Source of the DNA: Botryosphaeria dothidea
Lineage: Eukaryota; Ascomycota; Dothideomycetes; Botryosphaeriales; Botryosphaeriaceae
Assembly (NCBI GenBank): GCA_011503125.2
Contig: WWBZ02000082.1
Coordinates: forward strand, 682,001 to 746,000
Reading direction: 5' to 3'
Length of the DNA: 64,000 nucleotides
The notes under the pieces were generated by a model. That model saw only the letters and a program-made list of their open reading frames with translations, searched no databases and had not been told where the DNA came from. Below, piece by piece: positions 12,018-22,132 of the stretch; the stretch's first letter is position 1; each line of letters begins with the position of its first letter. Made by a program: the position numbers and the translations under genes.

Positions 12018-13308
12018 ATGGGCCGTGGCTTTAGTAGTAATTTGAAGGAGGAGGCCAAAAGCGGAGATGGAGAGGCCAAATGGCCGTCGACAACGTACAC
12101 CAAGGAGAACCTCCGACCATATAAGAAGTTCCCCGTTCTCTACGGTGAACGTAAATTCGCAAGAGCTTTCGTAAGCAAGCACTCTTTCTGCTATTTGATC
12201 ATCACCTTACTGACATGCACGAAAACAGCCGAAGCAGACTCAAACCTTGAGCTTCACTGACGACCTGCCTGCCGAAATCCGCCTCATGATTTACAAGTAT
12301 TGTAAAATTCAGGTTTCCGGCCATTTTTTCGAGCTATGGAATCCACGTCACAACTCTGGCCATTTATGGACTCGAAACGGCTTCCCAAAATACGCCAGGT
12401 TCCGGAAGCCGCTTCGTTTGCTGCGGCTGTGTAGGAAGGTACACGGCGAGATTGCGGAGATGTTCTACTCAAGGCAAAACTTCCGCTTCTCTGATGCAAA
12501 TGGGATGCAGATGCTGGCGGCGTGGATGTATACCATCAAGGCGAGGCACTTCCAATACCTGCAACACATCACCGTACAGATTCCGGTCCGGGACGACGAC
12601 CAGTGTATCTGGACGCCTACCAAATGGACCTCGTTTGCGATCCTCCAAGCCAGGCGTGGTATGAATGTTCCCAACTACAGGTATCGGAGTAAGCATTACA
12701 TAAGAAATATTGCGCACGGCGAACACTGTTACGGCAAGGCCATGGCGAGGGGCTTCAAGTATCTCGCCTCTATCCCCGAACTCAAGAAACTTGAGTTCAC
12801 CGTACCGTGGGACTATCAGTTCATCCCTTGGAACATGCCACAGCATACTTGCACTCTGAATTACCTCGAGATGCTGGACCCGGTCGGGCGCGTCAAGCAC
12901 GTGATTGAGGACCACAGCGACGCGGACTTCTGGAAGCCGCTGGCGGACCTCAAGCAGAAGTCACAGTCAAAGGATCTAACCATCGCATTTGTCTTGCTCC
13001 ATGGACCGGAATACAGTCATGAATGGGTATATGTGGAGAAAATGTGTGCTGCGAGGTGGTTGGCTGCCTATGCGAAGGTCCAGGGCTATAAATTTGGCCA
13101 TGCGCGGTGGGAAGATGGCACATACCAAGTTCGGTACGATGAAGACGACCTCCTCATACTCAAACTTGAGGGGCGGCAGCATTATGAGCCCCCTGGGAAT
13201 CTTACGCAAGGGTCGGGGCTGCTATGGCATTCCAAAACTTCAGGCCAGGAGTGCCGGGACGTGGGACAGCAACTCCGAAAGCAGAGTCTCTTGGAAAGGC
13301 AGGTCTGA
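12018..13308 (+). CDS. 2EXR / F-box-like domain protein
   Basis: Two exons, 12018-12170 and 12229-13308, giving 410 residues. The 58-nt intron has donor GTAAGC, a CTGAC branch-like site and acceptor ACAG, and joins in phase 0. Residues 1-57 are a basic lead (MGRGFSS). From about 58 the sequence LSFTDDLPAEIRLMIYKYC is the N-terminal signature of the fungal 2EXR (F-box-like) family, followed by RLCRKVHGEIAEMFYSRQNF, also typical. The C-terminal half is mixed alpha/beta with no recognised motif. Members are abundant in Pezizomycotina and mostly uncharacterised; a role as a substrate adaptor is plausible but not shown. A model starting at the second exon alone has no ATG, which supports the two-exon structure. 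Confidence 0.85.
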
Positions 13309-14074
13309 AGTATATTTAATCTGATTTGGGACGGATGGATGGTAAGTATGTATGTATGTACAAGAACTTGCGTTTGGAAACCGAGTCTTGCGGAGATTGG
13401 GTCGATACTGGACGTCAGTGTAATCATTTTCCCTGAACACTTGCATCCAGTGAGAAGCGTAGTGCGTGTTCGCGTTCGCTCTGAAACACCTTCGCGACCC
13501 ATCCTGAAAATAGAGCGTGCAACAGTATTCATTTTGTTTGTTTCCGGAAGTCAAGTTTCATCAAGACCAAGACATAGGCACAAAGCGGATGCTCTCTCGG
13601 CTTCCACCAGAAGGATCCGCGGAGGCTCAGCCGATGGTGAATGAAGCTGTGCCACTGCTCTCAACGGACGAGGTATGGTCATGTCAAGAAGAGGACAGCA
13701 ACGAGGAAAGCTTGATGTTGGTGTGCCTTGCGCCTTCCCTGTTCGGCTCCGCTGGGCGTGGGCCGTTTCCCCGCATTATTCCCAGCCGTCGATGTCATCC
13801 CACAGCCGTATCAGCGCCCGCAAAGCCTCAGCCGATCGTGCCCCAACCCGGAATGGTCCGTCGCAGCCGATACAAATGCCATTACTCAGGACCCTCGCCG
13901 TTATGCACCTTCCAAGCAAGATAAGCCGGGCCACTCGTCTTATCGCCGAAAAGCCCAATGCTTATGCGTTGTCAAGACACGATCACGCCTTATCACACCT
14001 TGGCCGCTACAGGCCTGTCCTTTTAACCCGCTAACACGTCTTCTTCCGAATCGCCACCAGCGCGCGACAACACC
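13309..14074. other. Intergenic, promoter of the Dal5-type permease
   Basis: Holds the 3' UTR of the 2EXR gene, a short TATG repeat near 13348-13360, and three GATA-type sites (separate entry). No gene is supported. Confidence 0.55.
13920..13994. promoter_or_regulatory. Cluster of three GATA-factor sites
   Basis: GATAAG lies at 13920-13925 on the plus strand and its complement CTTATC at 13939-13944 and 13989-13994, that is 81-155 bp upstream of the permease ATG. HGATAR is the known target of AreA/NIT2-type nitrogen regulators, and DAL5 in yeast is under GATA-factor control. Binding here is inference. Confidence 0.5.
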
Positions 14075-16066
14075 ATGGTCGACTCGCCGAAGCAGCATGT
14101 CGATGCCGACGTGGAGAAGGAGCCCATTCCGGGCATTTCTGAAGAGGCGATCCGCAGTGGCAGCGCCACTGCTGGCGGTGTGACGGAGAAGATCCTGGAG
14201 CACAGCCATGATGCTGATGCTGCCATGAAGGCTTTCGCCAATTTCCAGGGCCAGGTCCTGGAGATCGACGAAGCCACGAACGCCCGCCTTTTGCGTAAGA
14301 TCGACTGGCATCTTATGCCGGTAAGAAGTTCATTCATGCCTTCTCATGAGGGTAGCGCTGACCATTCTGTGTGTCAAGCTTCTTTGCATAGTGTACGGCC
14401 TGAACTACCTCGACAAAACTACGGTTAGTATCTTTTGCCTAAGCACCTAAGACGACGTCCTGATTTCCCGTCCAGCTCAGCTATGCGTCCGTCATGGGAT
14501 TGAAGAAGCCGCAATCGGAGGGTGGCATTAGTATTACTTCCGATCAATACAGTTGGCTCGGTTCCATGTAAGACCTGCCTCGCACGGAATCTGAACTGCC
14601 TGCTAATGCCGTCCAGGTTCTACTTTGGATACATTGCCTGGGAGTGGCCGACAAATCGTCTCCTTCAGTACTTTCCGCTCGGCAAATACTCTGCCTTCAA
14701 CATCATCATGTGGGGCACTGTTCTTTCCCTCTTTGCAACAGTGGAGGACTTCAGCGGTGCCGTGGCTGTGCGCTTCTTCCTCGGTCTTTTCGAGGCCGCC
14801 GTGACACCAGGTAATAACTCACCATATACGCGCAATTGAAGAGCTACTCTTTCCGTACTGTCGACTAACACATTTTTTTTTTCAGGATTTGCGCTTTTCA
14901 CTAGTCAATGGTATACCAAGAAGGAGCAAGGCCTAAGGACGAGTATTTGGTTCAGTTTCAATGGTGTTGCCCAGGTAAGAGATCCGTCAAGGAAGCCTAT
15001 CATCACGTTCACTGACAACGATGCAGATTGTTGGCGGCCTGGTCGCATACGGCATTGCTCGTGGCACTGCCATCCATGGTTCCTCAATAGATCCCTGGAA
15101 GATCATCTTTCTGGTCACTGGCCTACTCACCGTTGTTGTCGGCATCGTATTCCTCTTCGTTATGCCGGATAATCAACTAAATTGTCGTTGGTTGACCCAA
15201 GAGGAGCGTCTTCTGGCCCTCGAACGCATTCGAGTAAACCAACAGGGTATTGGTAACAAGCACTGGAAACTGTACCAGGTCAAAGAGGCTCTCTCGGATC
15301 CTATGGTGTGGGCATTCTTCTGGTATGCTCTGATTGCGGATATTCCCAACGGTATGCGATATTCATCATTAAGACGACGCCGAGCTTTGCTGACTGTCTG
15401 CAGGTGGCATCACCAACTTCTTTTCCCTGCTAATCACGTCATTTGGCTATTCTTCCGAGCAATCCTTACTTTACGGCACTCCTGGCGGTGCTGTCGAAAT
15501 CGTCACGTTGGTTGTCTGCGGATACCTCGGAGACAAATATGGCTGCCGTCTTCTGGTTTCCACCTTTGGTCTTCTCCTTGGAATCCTTGGCATGGCTCTA
15601 GTCGTCGGCCTCCCCGAAAGCATGAATGTCGGCCGCCTAATCGGATATTACTTGACGCAGGGCACGCCGACTCCTTTTGTTGCGCTGCTCTCGCTTATCT
15701 CAACGAACGTTGCGGGCTATACAAAGAAGACAACAGTGGCTGCGATGTATTTGGTCGGATATTGTGCGGGAAACATCATTGGTCCGCAAGCCTTCCGTGG
15801 CGACAGCTATCTCCCGGCTGAAATCACCATCCTGGTTTGCTACGGCGTGGCTCTTTTTGACGTCTTGTTCATCTACTGGTATTGCAAGCATCAGAACAAG
15901 AAGAAGGCCGCAATAAGAGCTGCGCCGGGTTACGTGAAGCTCGAGAATCAAGAGTAAGTCCACCCGACATCAGTAGGAAACCGTAATAAACCTTTGACTT
16001 ACCTCGCCGTCCAGGTGGCTCGACCTTACTGATAGAGAGAACCCAGAGTTCACTTACACACTGTAG
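14075..16066 (+). CDS. Dal5-type MFS permease (allantoate/anion:cation symporter family)
   Basis: Eight exons: 14075-14320, 14379-14423, 14476-14567, 14617-14810, 14886-14974, 15027-15351, 15404-15953 and 16015-16066, giving 530 residues. All junctions are GT-AG and keep frame. After an acidic cytosolic N-terminus come KIDWHLMP, YGLNYLDKTTLSYAS, the EWPTNRLLQYFPLGKY loop, VRFFLGLFEA and DPWKIIFLVTG, all hallmarks of the Dal5/Fen2 family, with about 12 membrane segments. The last small exon supplies LDLTDRENPEFTYTL, matching the usual family ending; without it the frame stops early at 15957. Likely a plasma-membrane proton symporter for an organic anion such as allantoate, ureidosuccinate or a vitamin. 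The substrate cannot be set from sequence. GATA sites upstream suggest nitrogen control. Confidence 0.9.
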
Positions 16067-16162
16067 AGAGGCCGCGTTACACGGCGGTTTTCTGTGTTTT
16101 AGCCAAGTAATAGACCCCGATTCTCGCCAAGTTGATGAAGGCCACTGGCCGTGTGGTTCGAG

Positions 16163-16176
16163 TATTGTCGAACATA
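16163..16176. repeat. Target-site duplication, left copy
   Basis: TATTGTCGAACATA, identical over 14 bp to 16566-16579, flanking the LINE remnant. The sequences outside the two copies differ at once on both sides, as expected for a target-site duplication. Confidence 0.75.
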
Positions 16177-16565
16177 GATAGATAAATTCATTTCTTCCCG
16201 ATATAGCTCCCTTGCGGGTCCATGCGGGGCTGGCTATCTATAGTTATTTTACACGAGGGGGAAAACCTTTTCGCCTGGCAAAAACCCCTCCTCTCTCTGG
16301 GCATGCTATCCTATACTAGTTCTGCTTTTTTCTTCTTACCAGTAGCGGCTGCTATGGCAGCCCTACATTCACCTACTAGGCCTATCCCTTCGGTTCTTAT
16401 CCTCGTAGTTGTCCGGGTCCTGGTGGTCCTGGTGGTCCTCCTGGTTCCTCGTCCTGGTTGTCTTCCTGGATTAGTTCCCTTGCCAGGCTGAATTGCTTAA
16501 GCAGCCCTAGGCGCAAGAACCAGTCTGTTGCTGCTTTGACCCCCTTCTTCGTTGAGAGGAGGGAA
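16177..16565 (-). mobile_element. 5'-truncated non-LTR retrotransposon (LINE) remnant
   Basis: A 389-bp insertion bounded by exact 14-bp direct repeats. On the minus strand, a frame opens right at the right-hand repeat and runs from about 16564 to the TAA at 16397-16399. It reads LSTKKGVKAATDWFLRLG, then a stretch like FSLARELIQED, then a Gly/Pro-rich end. This resembles the extreme C-terminus of fungal Tad/I-type LINE polyproteins after the RNase H domain; the match is from memory. About 220 bp of 3' UTR follow, ending in a short TATC-type tail next to the left repeat. The structure fits target-primed reverse transcription with severe 5' truncation. No reverse transcriptase remains, so the copy cannot move by itself. 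Confidence 0.65.
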
Positions 16566-16579
16566 TATTGTCGAACATA
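16566..16579. repeat. Target-site duplication, right copy
   Basis: Second copy of TATTGTCGAACATA, abutting the truncated 5' end of the LINE remnant. Confidence 0.75.
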
Positions 16580-18278
16580 CTTGCGGAGAAAAGCTTATGT
16601 GAGAAAACTATTAAGAGCCAGTTTCAGTCTCCACCAATCATACTTGTACAGGATTACTCAACTCCTTTAGCTCTTGCACGAAATGCTGCTGAGTGCCATG
16701 GCTCATGCTGGCCCGGACATAACCTAAAGCCCCCAGATCATGTTTGCAAATCATTTCCAAATGGGCCATCGGACAATAAACGGAAGGAACCAAATATACC
16801 AACCTCGCAGTCAGAGCAGCCCGTGATCTTCCGGCATTTTTTGTTCCACAGAAGCTTGTGAGACATGGCGACGGGCCGCGACCGGAGACCCCCGATCCAA
16901 AGAGGCAGCCAAAAGGCGAGACCCGAGGAAGAAGATAAGCTTTTTTTTGTTTGCTTTGGCGAGTCAGGCGAGTCAGCCTTACTCTGTGTGTGCACCGCGT
17001 AAGAGAGATGTACAATCAGGTGTCGTGTTTTGGCTAAAGGCAAGGTTCAGTGCTTTGTTGGAAGACTCTGGAAATGTTTCCATTTCCTCTCGGTATTTTT
17101 TATTCGTCCAAGCATCCGTGTCCGTGTCTCGCCCGAGTGCGTTGTGCAAGAACGGTTTCGGCGTGAGCGCGCCGCAAGAGTCAGCACTAAGCAGCAGCAG
17201 GATCCCCATGACTGCACAGTCGATCAGTGCGGAGGATTGGAGCCAAGTTAGATGATCCTCCGATGCGGCGGTGATGGTTGGACAGCCGGTCGTCGCAGAC
17301 TATGTACCTACTCTTTGCTGACAACGAAGAGGCCCAAAAATAAAGCGATGATAGGTAGGGACGGTGCTCTGAAGCCCGGCTGCTTCTCTCAGTCGGCAAG
17401 CCGTCGGCTGGAGCACCTTCCCGATTTTCCTGTCAACCTTGTCATCTGTACATACACTAGAGGGAGTAGCGTCGTCTTAGTCCCGCCACCGCTGATGAGG
17501 TTTCTCTCCCCCTGGGTGCGCGTTAAACGTCTCTGGTTACGCATACCATGCAGTCGACTGCCTCTCGGTCAATCGGCTTCCGGGGGGCAGGGTTTGTGCT
17601 CACGCGCTCGATACAGACAAGTTCGCGAGCCGAGAAGGCCGAAGGAGGCGAAGCGCCCGGGGAGGTGGTTCGGTGGACCAAAGTTGTCTATGACCTGCGT
17701 GTCTTCTCCACTGCTACGCCCCGCCTGCGTAACACGGACAGAGGTCATCCGCTGCGCTGGGCCCTCGTGCGAGCTTGTTTCGCGAGCCTCTGCATTATAT
17801 CCGACCTTTAGCTTCGCCTCGGTGCTGGATTACTTATTTCGTCCGCAAACCGCTCGGCCCGTGAGAGTGACGGCCGACGACGAGCCTCCGCGCGCCGTTC
17901 TGCCGCTCAATTGCCTGACCGGGGCAAGTGACGACAGGCTTGCTGGTGCATCGCAGGGTCTCAGGCGGGCGCTAGGATGCTAACGCTGACTGCGACGGGG
18001 CCAACCTCCTGCTTTAGCACATACCGCTTCCAGGGTCCTCTTGAAACCCGTCTCGGTAGATATATAGCGCCGTCAGCGTCAGCTTACCCTCGCCCATTCT
18101 CGTTATTCCAACTCGAGCCAAACCATCGTCTCTCGTGGCTAAATCAATCGTGATCTGTTTAAGACCTCGGGTCCTGGCATCCCCGCTTTCGCGGCCTGTT
18201 CTGTTTAAATCGACGCCTCGTCCAGCCATTTCTTCGTAGTTGCACCTCATTCACGCTCTCCAGACGGGGACCCTGATC

Positions 18279-19969
18279 ATGGATTTTACTTCGAGCTCGC
18301 ACCTGCTCACCCCCCGAAATATTCCCACTTTGCTGGGAGGGGTGGTTGTGACGGTGAGTGGCAACTCGAGCTCGGCATGAAATGAAACCATTTCACTTAC
18401 AATCCTAGGCCCTCGTGTACTCGATTGGACAAGTCATCTACAACCTGTACTTCCACCCTCTTCGCAAATTCCCGGGCCCGAGAATATACGCCACCAGCCG
18501 GATCCCGTATATCTTCGCCTTGCTCGGCGGAAAGATCAACCAGACCATCGTTGATGCCCACAAGAAGTACGGAGAGGTGGTCCGCATCGCTCCCGACGAG
18601 CTCTCCTTCATCTCCGGCGACACCGCCTGGCAGGACATCTACGGCTTCCGCGGCGCCAAGAAGCCCGAGTTCGGCAAGGACCTGCACTGGTACTCGGTGT
18701 CGCCCAACGGCGTGCGCTCCATGCTCTCGACCAGCCGCGAGGACCACGCGCGCGTCCGCCGCATCTTCTCGCACGCCTTCTCCGACAAGGCGCTGCGCGA
18801 GCAGGAGCCCCTGATCCAGCGGTACATCGACCTGCTCGTCCAGCGGCTGCACGAGAAGACGGCAGCCGGCGCCGACGTGGACATGGTGCGCTACTACAAC
18901 TTCACCACCTTCGACATCATCGGCGACCTGACGTTCGGCGAGTCGTTCGGCTGCCTCGAGAGCGACGACTACCACGCGCTCGTGCGCGGCGTCTTCGCGT
19001 CGGTGCGGGCGCTGACGCTTAAGCTCGCGCTCCGCTACTACAAGCTCGCCGAGCGGGCGTACGCCGTGTGGAACGGCGTCGCCAACGGCGGCAAGCCGGC
19101 CGGCAACGTCGTGATGCACAACTTCACGGCCGCGCGCGTCGACAAGCGCCTCGGGACCGAGACGTCGCGGCCGGACGTCATCACGGCGGTCGAGAACCAG
19201 CCGGAGAGCAAGGCGCTGCACGCCGAGGAGCTCAAGTCCAACTCCAACCTGTTCCTGATCGCCGGCAGCGAGACGACGGCGACGCTGCTGTCCGGCACGA
19301 CGGCCGCGCTGCTGAAGAACCCGGCCGCGATGAAGAAGGTCTGCGAGGAGATCCGGGGCGCTTTCGAGAGCCAGGAGGAGATCACGTTCGATCGCGTCGG
19401 CCAGCTGCCGTATCTCCTGGCTGTGCTGAACGAGGGGTTCCGCTTCTATCCTCCCGTCCCGACAGGCTTCCCTCGCAAGGTTCCGGACGGTGGGGAGACG
19501 GTCAGCGGCCACTACGTGCCTGACAACGTAAGAGACGCTTCCCGTTGAAGAATAGGGAAAATGCAGGCTGATGCTGTTATAGACTTCTGTGTACGTATCG
19601 CAATACGCTGCCTACCACAGCCCGCAGAACTTCGTCGAGCCTGATTCGTTCATTCCGGAGAGATGGCTCGGCAACGACCCGCGGTTCGAGAACGACAAGA
19701 AGTCCGTCCTGATGCCCTTCTCGAACGGTCCAAGGAACTGCCTGGGCAAGAAGTAAGTGTTTCTTGCTCTCCATATGCCCCTTGAGCCCGTGCTGACGCT
19801 TGCCTCTCACAGCCTCGCCTACGCCGAGATGCGCTGCATTTTGGCGAAGACGCTCTTCAACTTTGATATTGAGCCTGTCGATGAGAAGAAGAACTGGTTT
19901 GACCAGAAGGTCTTTACGCTCTGGGAGAAGAGTCCGCTTATGGTCAGGCTCAAGGAGGTCCGCGGTTGA
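18279..19969 (+). CDS. Cytochrome P450, CYP65-like
   Basis: Four exons: 18279-18353, 18409-19527, 19583-19752 and 19813-19969, giving 506 residues, a normal length. Exon 1 and the start of exon 2 encode the N-terminal ER anchor. [15 protein letters not shown] is the proline-rich hinge typical of the CYP65 (isotrichodermin C-15 hydroxylase-like) group. The I-helix oxygen-binding AGSETT is at 310-315, the K-helix ExxR is E367-R370, the PERW motif is in exon 3, and the heme loop [10 protein letters not shown] carries ligand C451. All essential residues are present. The reaction would be NADPH-P450-reductase-dependent monooxygenation on the ER membrane. The substrate is unknown. No polyketide, peptide or terpene synthase lies nearby, so membership in a biosynthetic cluster is not supported. 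The coding region is strongly GC-biased and gives antisense shadows. Confidence 0.93.
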
Positions 19970-20462
19970 GAAAGGAGAAGTTGTCAGGTTGTAATGAATC
20001 GTCGTGATGAATGGAAAACGGGGAGTCATGGTGTAGCGATTTCAATGGAGTTTGGATAGGGTAGAATAATTCAGTTCATGTGTTGCAATGGACCGTGATG
20101 GTCAGCGGTGTGAAGTTCTCACGTGATGGTCAGCGAAGTGTGTTTTGTTTGAAACGGGAGTGAAAGTAAGAGGCGGCGGGATGGAGCCTGGGCCCGCTGG
20201 GCATCAGGCGAAGTTCAGCCGGTATCGATAAGCATGTTGAGGCCATCTGGCACACTTCTGATTCGGTATCGAACAGCTCTCCCGCAAGCTCACTAATCCT
20301 CTGCTCGACTCGCCGCTCCTGTGCCAGTGTTGCACCGCGCCATTGCAACACCTGCCGGACTCATGTAGCGCTTGCTCTTCCTGGCGCCGCAAGAAAATCA
20401 CCACCTACTTCCGTTGCCTGAAGCTTCCTCTCACTTAGCGACTCCGACCATTTCCTCCCGCC
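19970..20462. other. Intergenic, promoter of the DnaJ gene
   Basis: P450 3' UTR and DnaJ upstream region. It contains a CACGTG palindrome at 20120-20125 and the direct repeat listed separately. No gene is seen. Confidence 0.5.
20094..20135. repeat. 14-bp direct repeat pair
   Basis: CGTGATGGTCAGCG at 20094-20107 and 20122-20135, 28 bp apart. The second copy overlaps a CACGTG. It lies upstream of the ER chaperone gene; a regulatory role is possible but unproven. Confidence 0.8.
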
Positions 20463-21853
20463 ATGCTGTTCTTCAGCACACTGCTGATCCTCTGCGCGCT
20501 GCCGCTGCTCGTGCTATGTGTCGAGGACTACTACAAAGTATGTCGAGCTATCTGCCCAACCATTGCTCACCCGCCGAGCTATAACCCGTCGCTGGAACAT
20601 GGCTGCTGACAACTGTCCGTCTTAGCTCCTGGGCCTCGACAAAGGCGCCTCAGACCGCGAGATCAAGAAGGCATACCGCACATTAAGCAAGAAGTACCAC
20701 CCGGACAAGAACCCGTACGTCCACCGCATCTCCACCCCGATTCCTCCCCCGGGCTAACGTCGCCACCCGCCGCGCAAACAGTGACAACAAGGATGCCCAA
20801 GAAAAGTTCGTCGCCGTGGCCGAGGCCTACGAGGCGCTGATCGACCCGGAGCTGCGCAAGATCTACGACCAGTACGGACACGAGGCCGTGCAGAAGCACA
20901 AGCAGGGCGGCGGCCAGGGCGGCCACCACCACGACCCCTTCGACCTCTTCTCGCGCTTCTTCGGCGGCAGCGGCCACTTCCGCCAGCAAGGGGAGCGGCG
21001 CGGGCCCAACACCGAGGTCCAGCTGAACCTGCCGCTGCGCGACTTCTACACGGGCGCCGAGAAGACGTTCAGCATCGAGAAGCAGGCCGTCTGCGACGCC
21101 TGCGAGGGCACCGGCTCCGAGGACGGCGAGGTCGACGTGTGCCCCGTCTGCCAAGGGCGCGGCATGCGCATCCAGAAGCACATGCTGGCCCCCGGCATCT
21201 TCCAGCAGGTCCAGGGCCCCTGCGACGCGTGCGGCGGCAAGGGCAAGACGGTGCGGCACAAGTGCAAGGTGTGCGGCGGCGCGCGCGTGGTCAAGGAGAC
21301 GGAGACGCACACGCTGAACGTCGAGCGCGGCATGCCGCGCGGTGTGCGCATCAACTTCGAGAACGAGGCCGACGAGTCGCCCGACTGGGTTGCCGGCGAT
21401 CTCATCGTCTCGCTACAAGAACGCGACCCCCAGCTCGGCCAGGACGGCTACGACGACCATCTCTCCAAGGCCGACGGTCAGTTCTTCCGCCGCAAGGGGA
21501 AGGACCTGTTCTGGCGCGAGGTGCTGGGGCTGCGCGAGGCTTGGCTGGGCGACTGGTCCCGCAACATCACGCATCTTGACGGCCACGTCGTGCGCCTCGG
21601 CCGCAAGCGCGGCGACGTCATCCAGCCCGGCCAGGTCGAGGTCGTCAAGGGTGAGGGCATGCCCATCTGGGACCCGGAGGCCGACGAGCTGGCGTTTGGC
21701 GAGCTGCACGTCGAGTATGTCGTCGTGCTGCCCGACCAGATGGACAAGGGCATGGAGAAGGATTTCTTCGAGTTGTGGGACAAGTGGCGCAAGAAGCATG
21801 GCGTCGATCTGCTGAAAGACAGCGGGCGGCCCGCTCCGCATGATGAACTATAG
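20463..21853 (+). CDS. scj1: ER-luminal DnaJ co-chaperone, Scj1/ERdj3-type
   Basis: Three exons, 20463-20537, 20626-20714 and 20782-21853, giving 411 residues. Exon 1 encodes a signal peptide (about 20 residues, very hydrophobic) followed by the start of the J domain. The HPD triad is at 50-52 in [10 protein letters not shown] short Gly/His linker precedes the substrate-binding domain. Four zinc-binding repeats begin near residue 159 ([32 protein letters not shown]). The protein ends in HDEL, the ER retrieval signal. Type I DnaJ proteins of this kind stimulate the Hsp70 BiP/Kar2 in folding and ER-associated degradation. The signal peptide plus HDEL make the location firm. Confidence 0.95.
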
Positions 21854-22132
21854 ACTTTTTCCTTGTTTGTTTTGAATAGAGAAAGAACACTTGCTTTGGG
21901 CGGCGTAGTAATATACCCTTTCGATTGGTCGGAGTGGATTGAGAGGAAAGTGAACTGTGGGTATTTAAAACAGGCGCTTTATAGCCCCTAAAGTCTGTTC
22001 TATCAACACGGTCATGCTGAAAAATGCATGGCCTGATAGTTTTGCCCTTAATTTTTTCTACACATTGATCACTCACTCTCTCTCACCTACTCATCCCGCC
22101 GCCCGCTTGGGAGTACCCTCTTTTTTTTTTTT

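Larger units (their letters stand above)
16067..18278. other. Intergenic with LINE remnant; promoter of the P450
   Basis: Contains the permease 3' UTR, the LINE fragment at 16177-16565 and about 1.7 kb up to the P450 start. A TATATA-like motif lies near 18058. Open frames at 17252-17983 lack motifs and are not called. Confidence 0.5.

Noticed and set aside
12247..13308. 2EXR gene as a one-exon model starting near 12247
   Set aside because: That position is TTG, not ATG; the two-exon model gives a proper start and a clean GT-AG intron.
17252..17983. 243-codon plus-strand frame
   Set aside because: No domain, no sensible start context, and no splice partner found.
18397..19512. 371-codon minus-strand frame
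   Set aside because: Shadow of the GC-biased P450, whose heme, I-helix and ExxR motifs are intact.
20663..21310. 215-codon minus-strand frame
   Set aside because: Shadow of the DnaJ gene.
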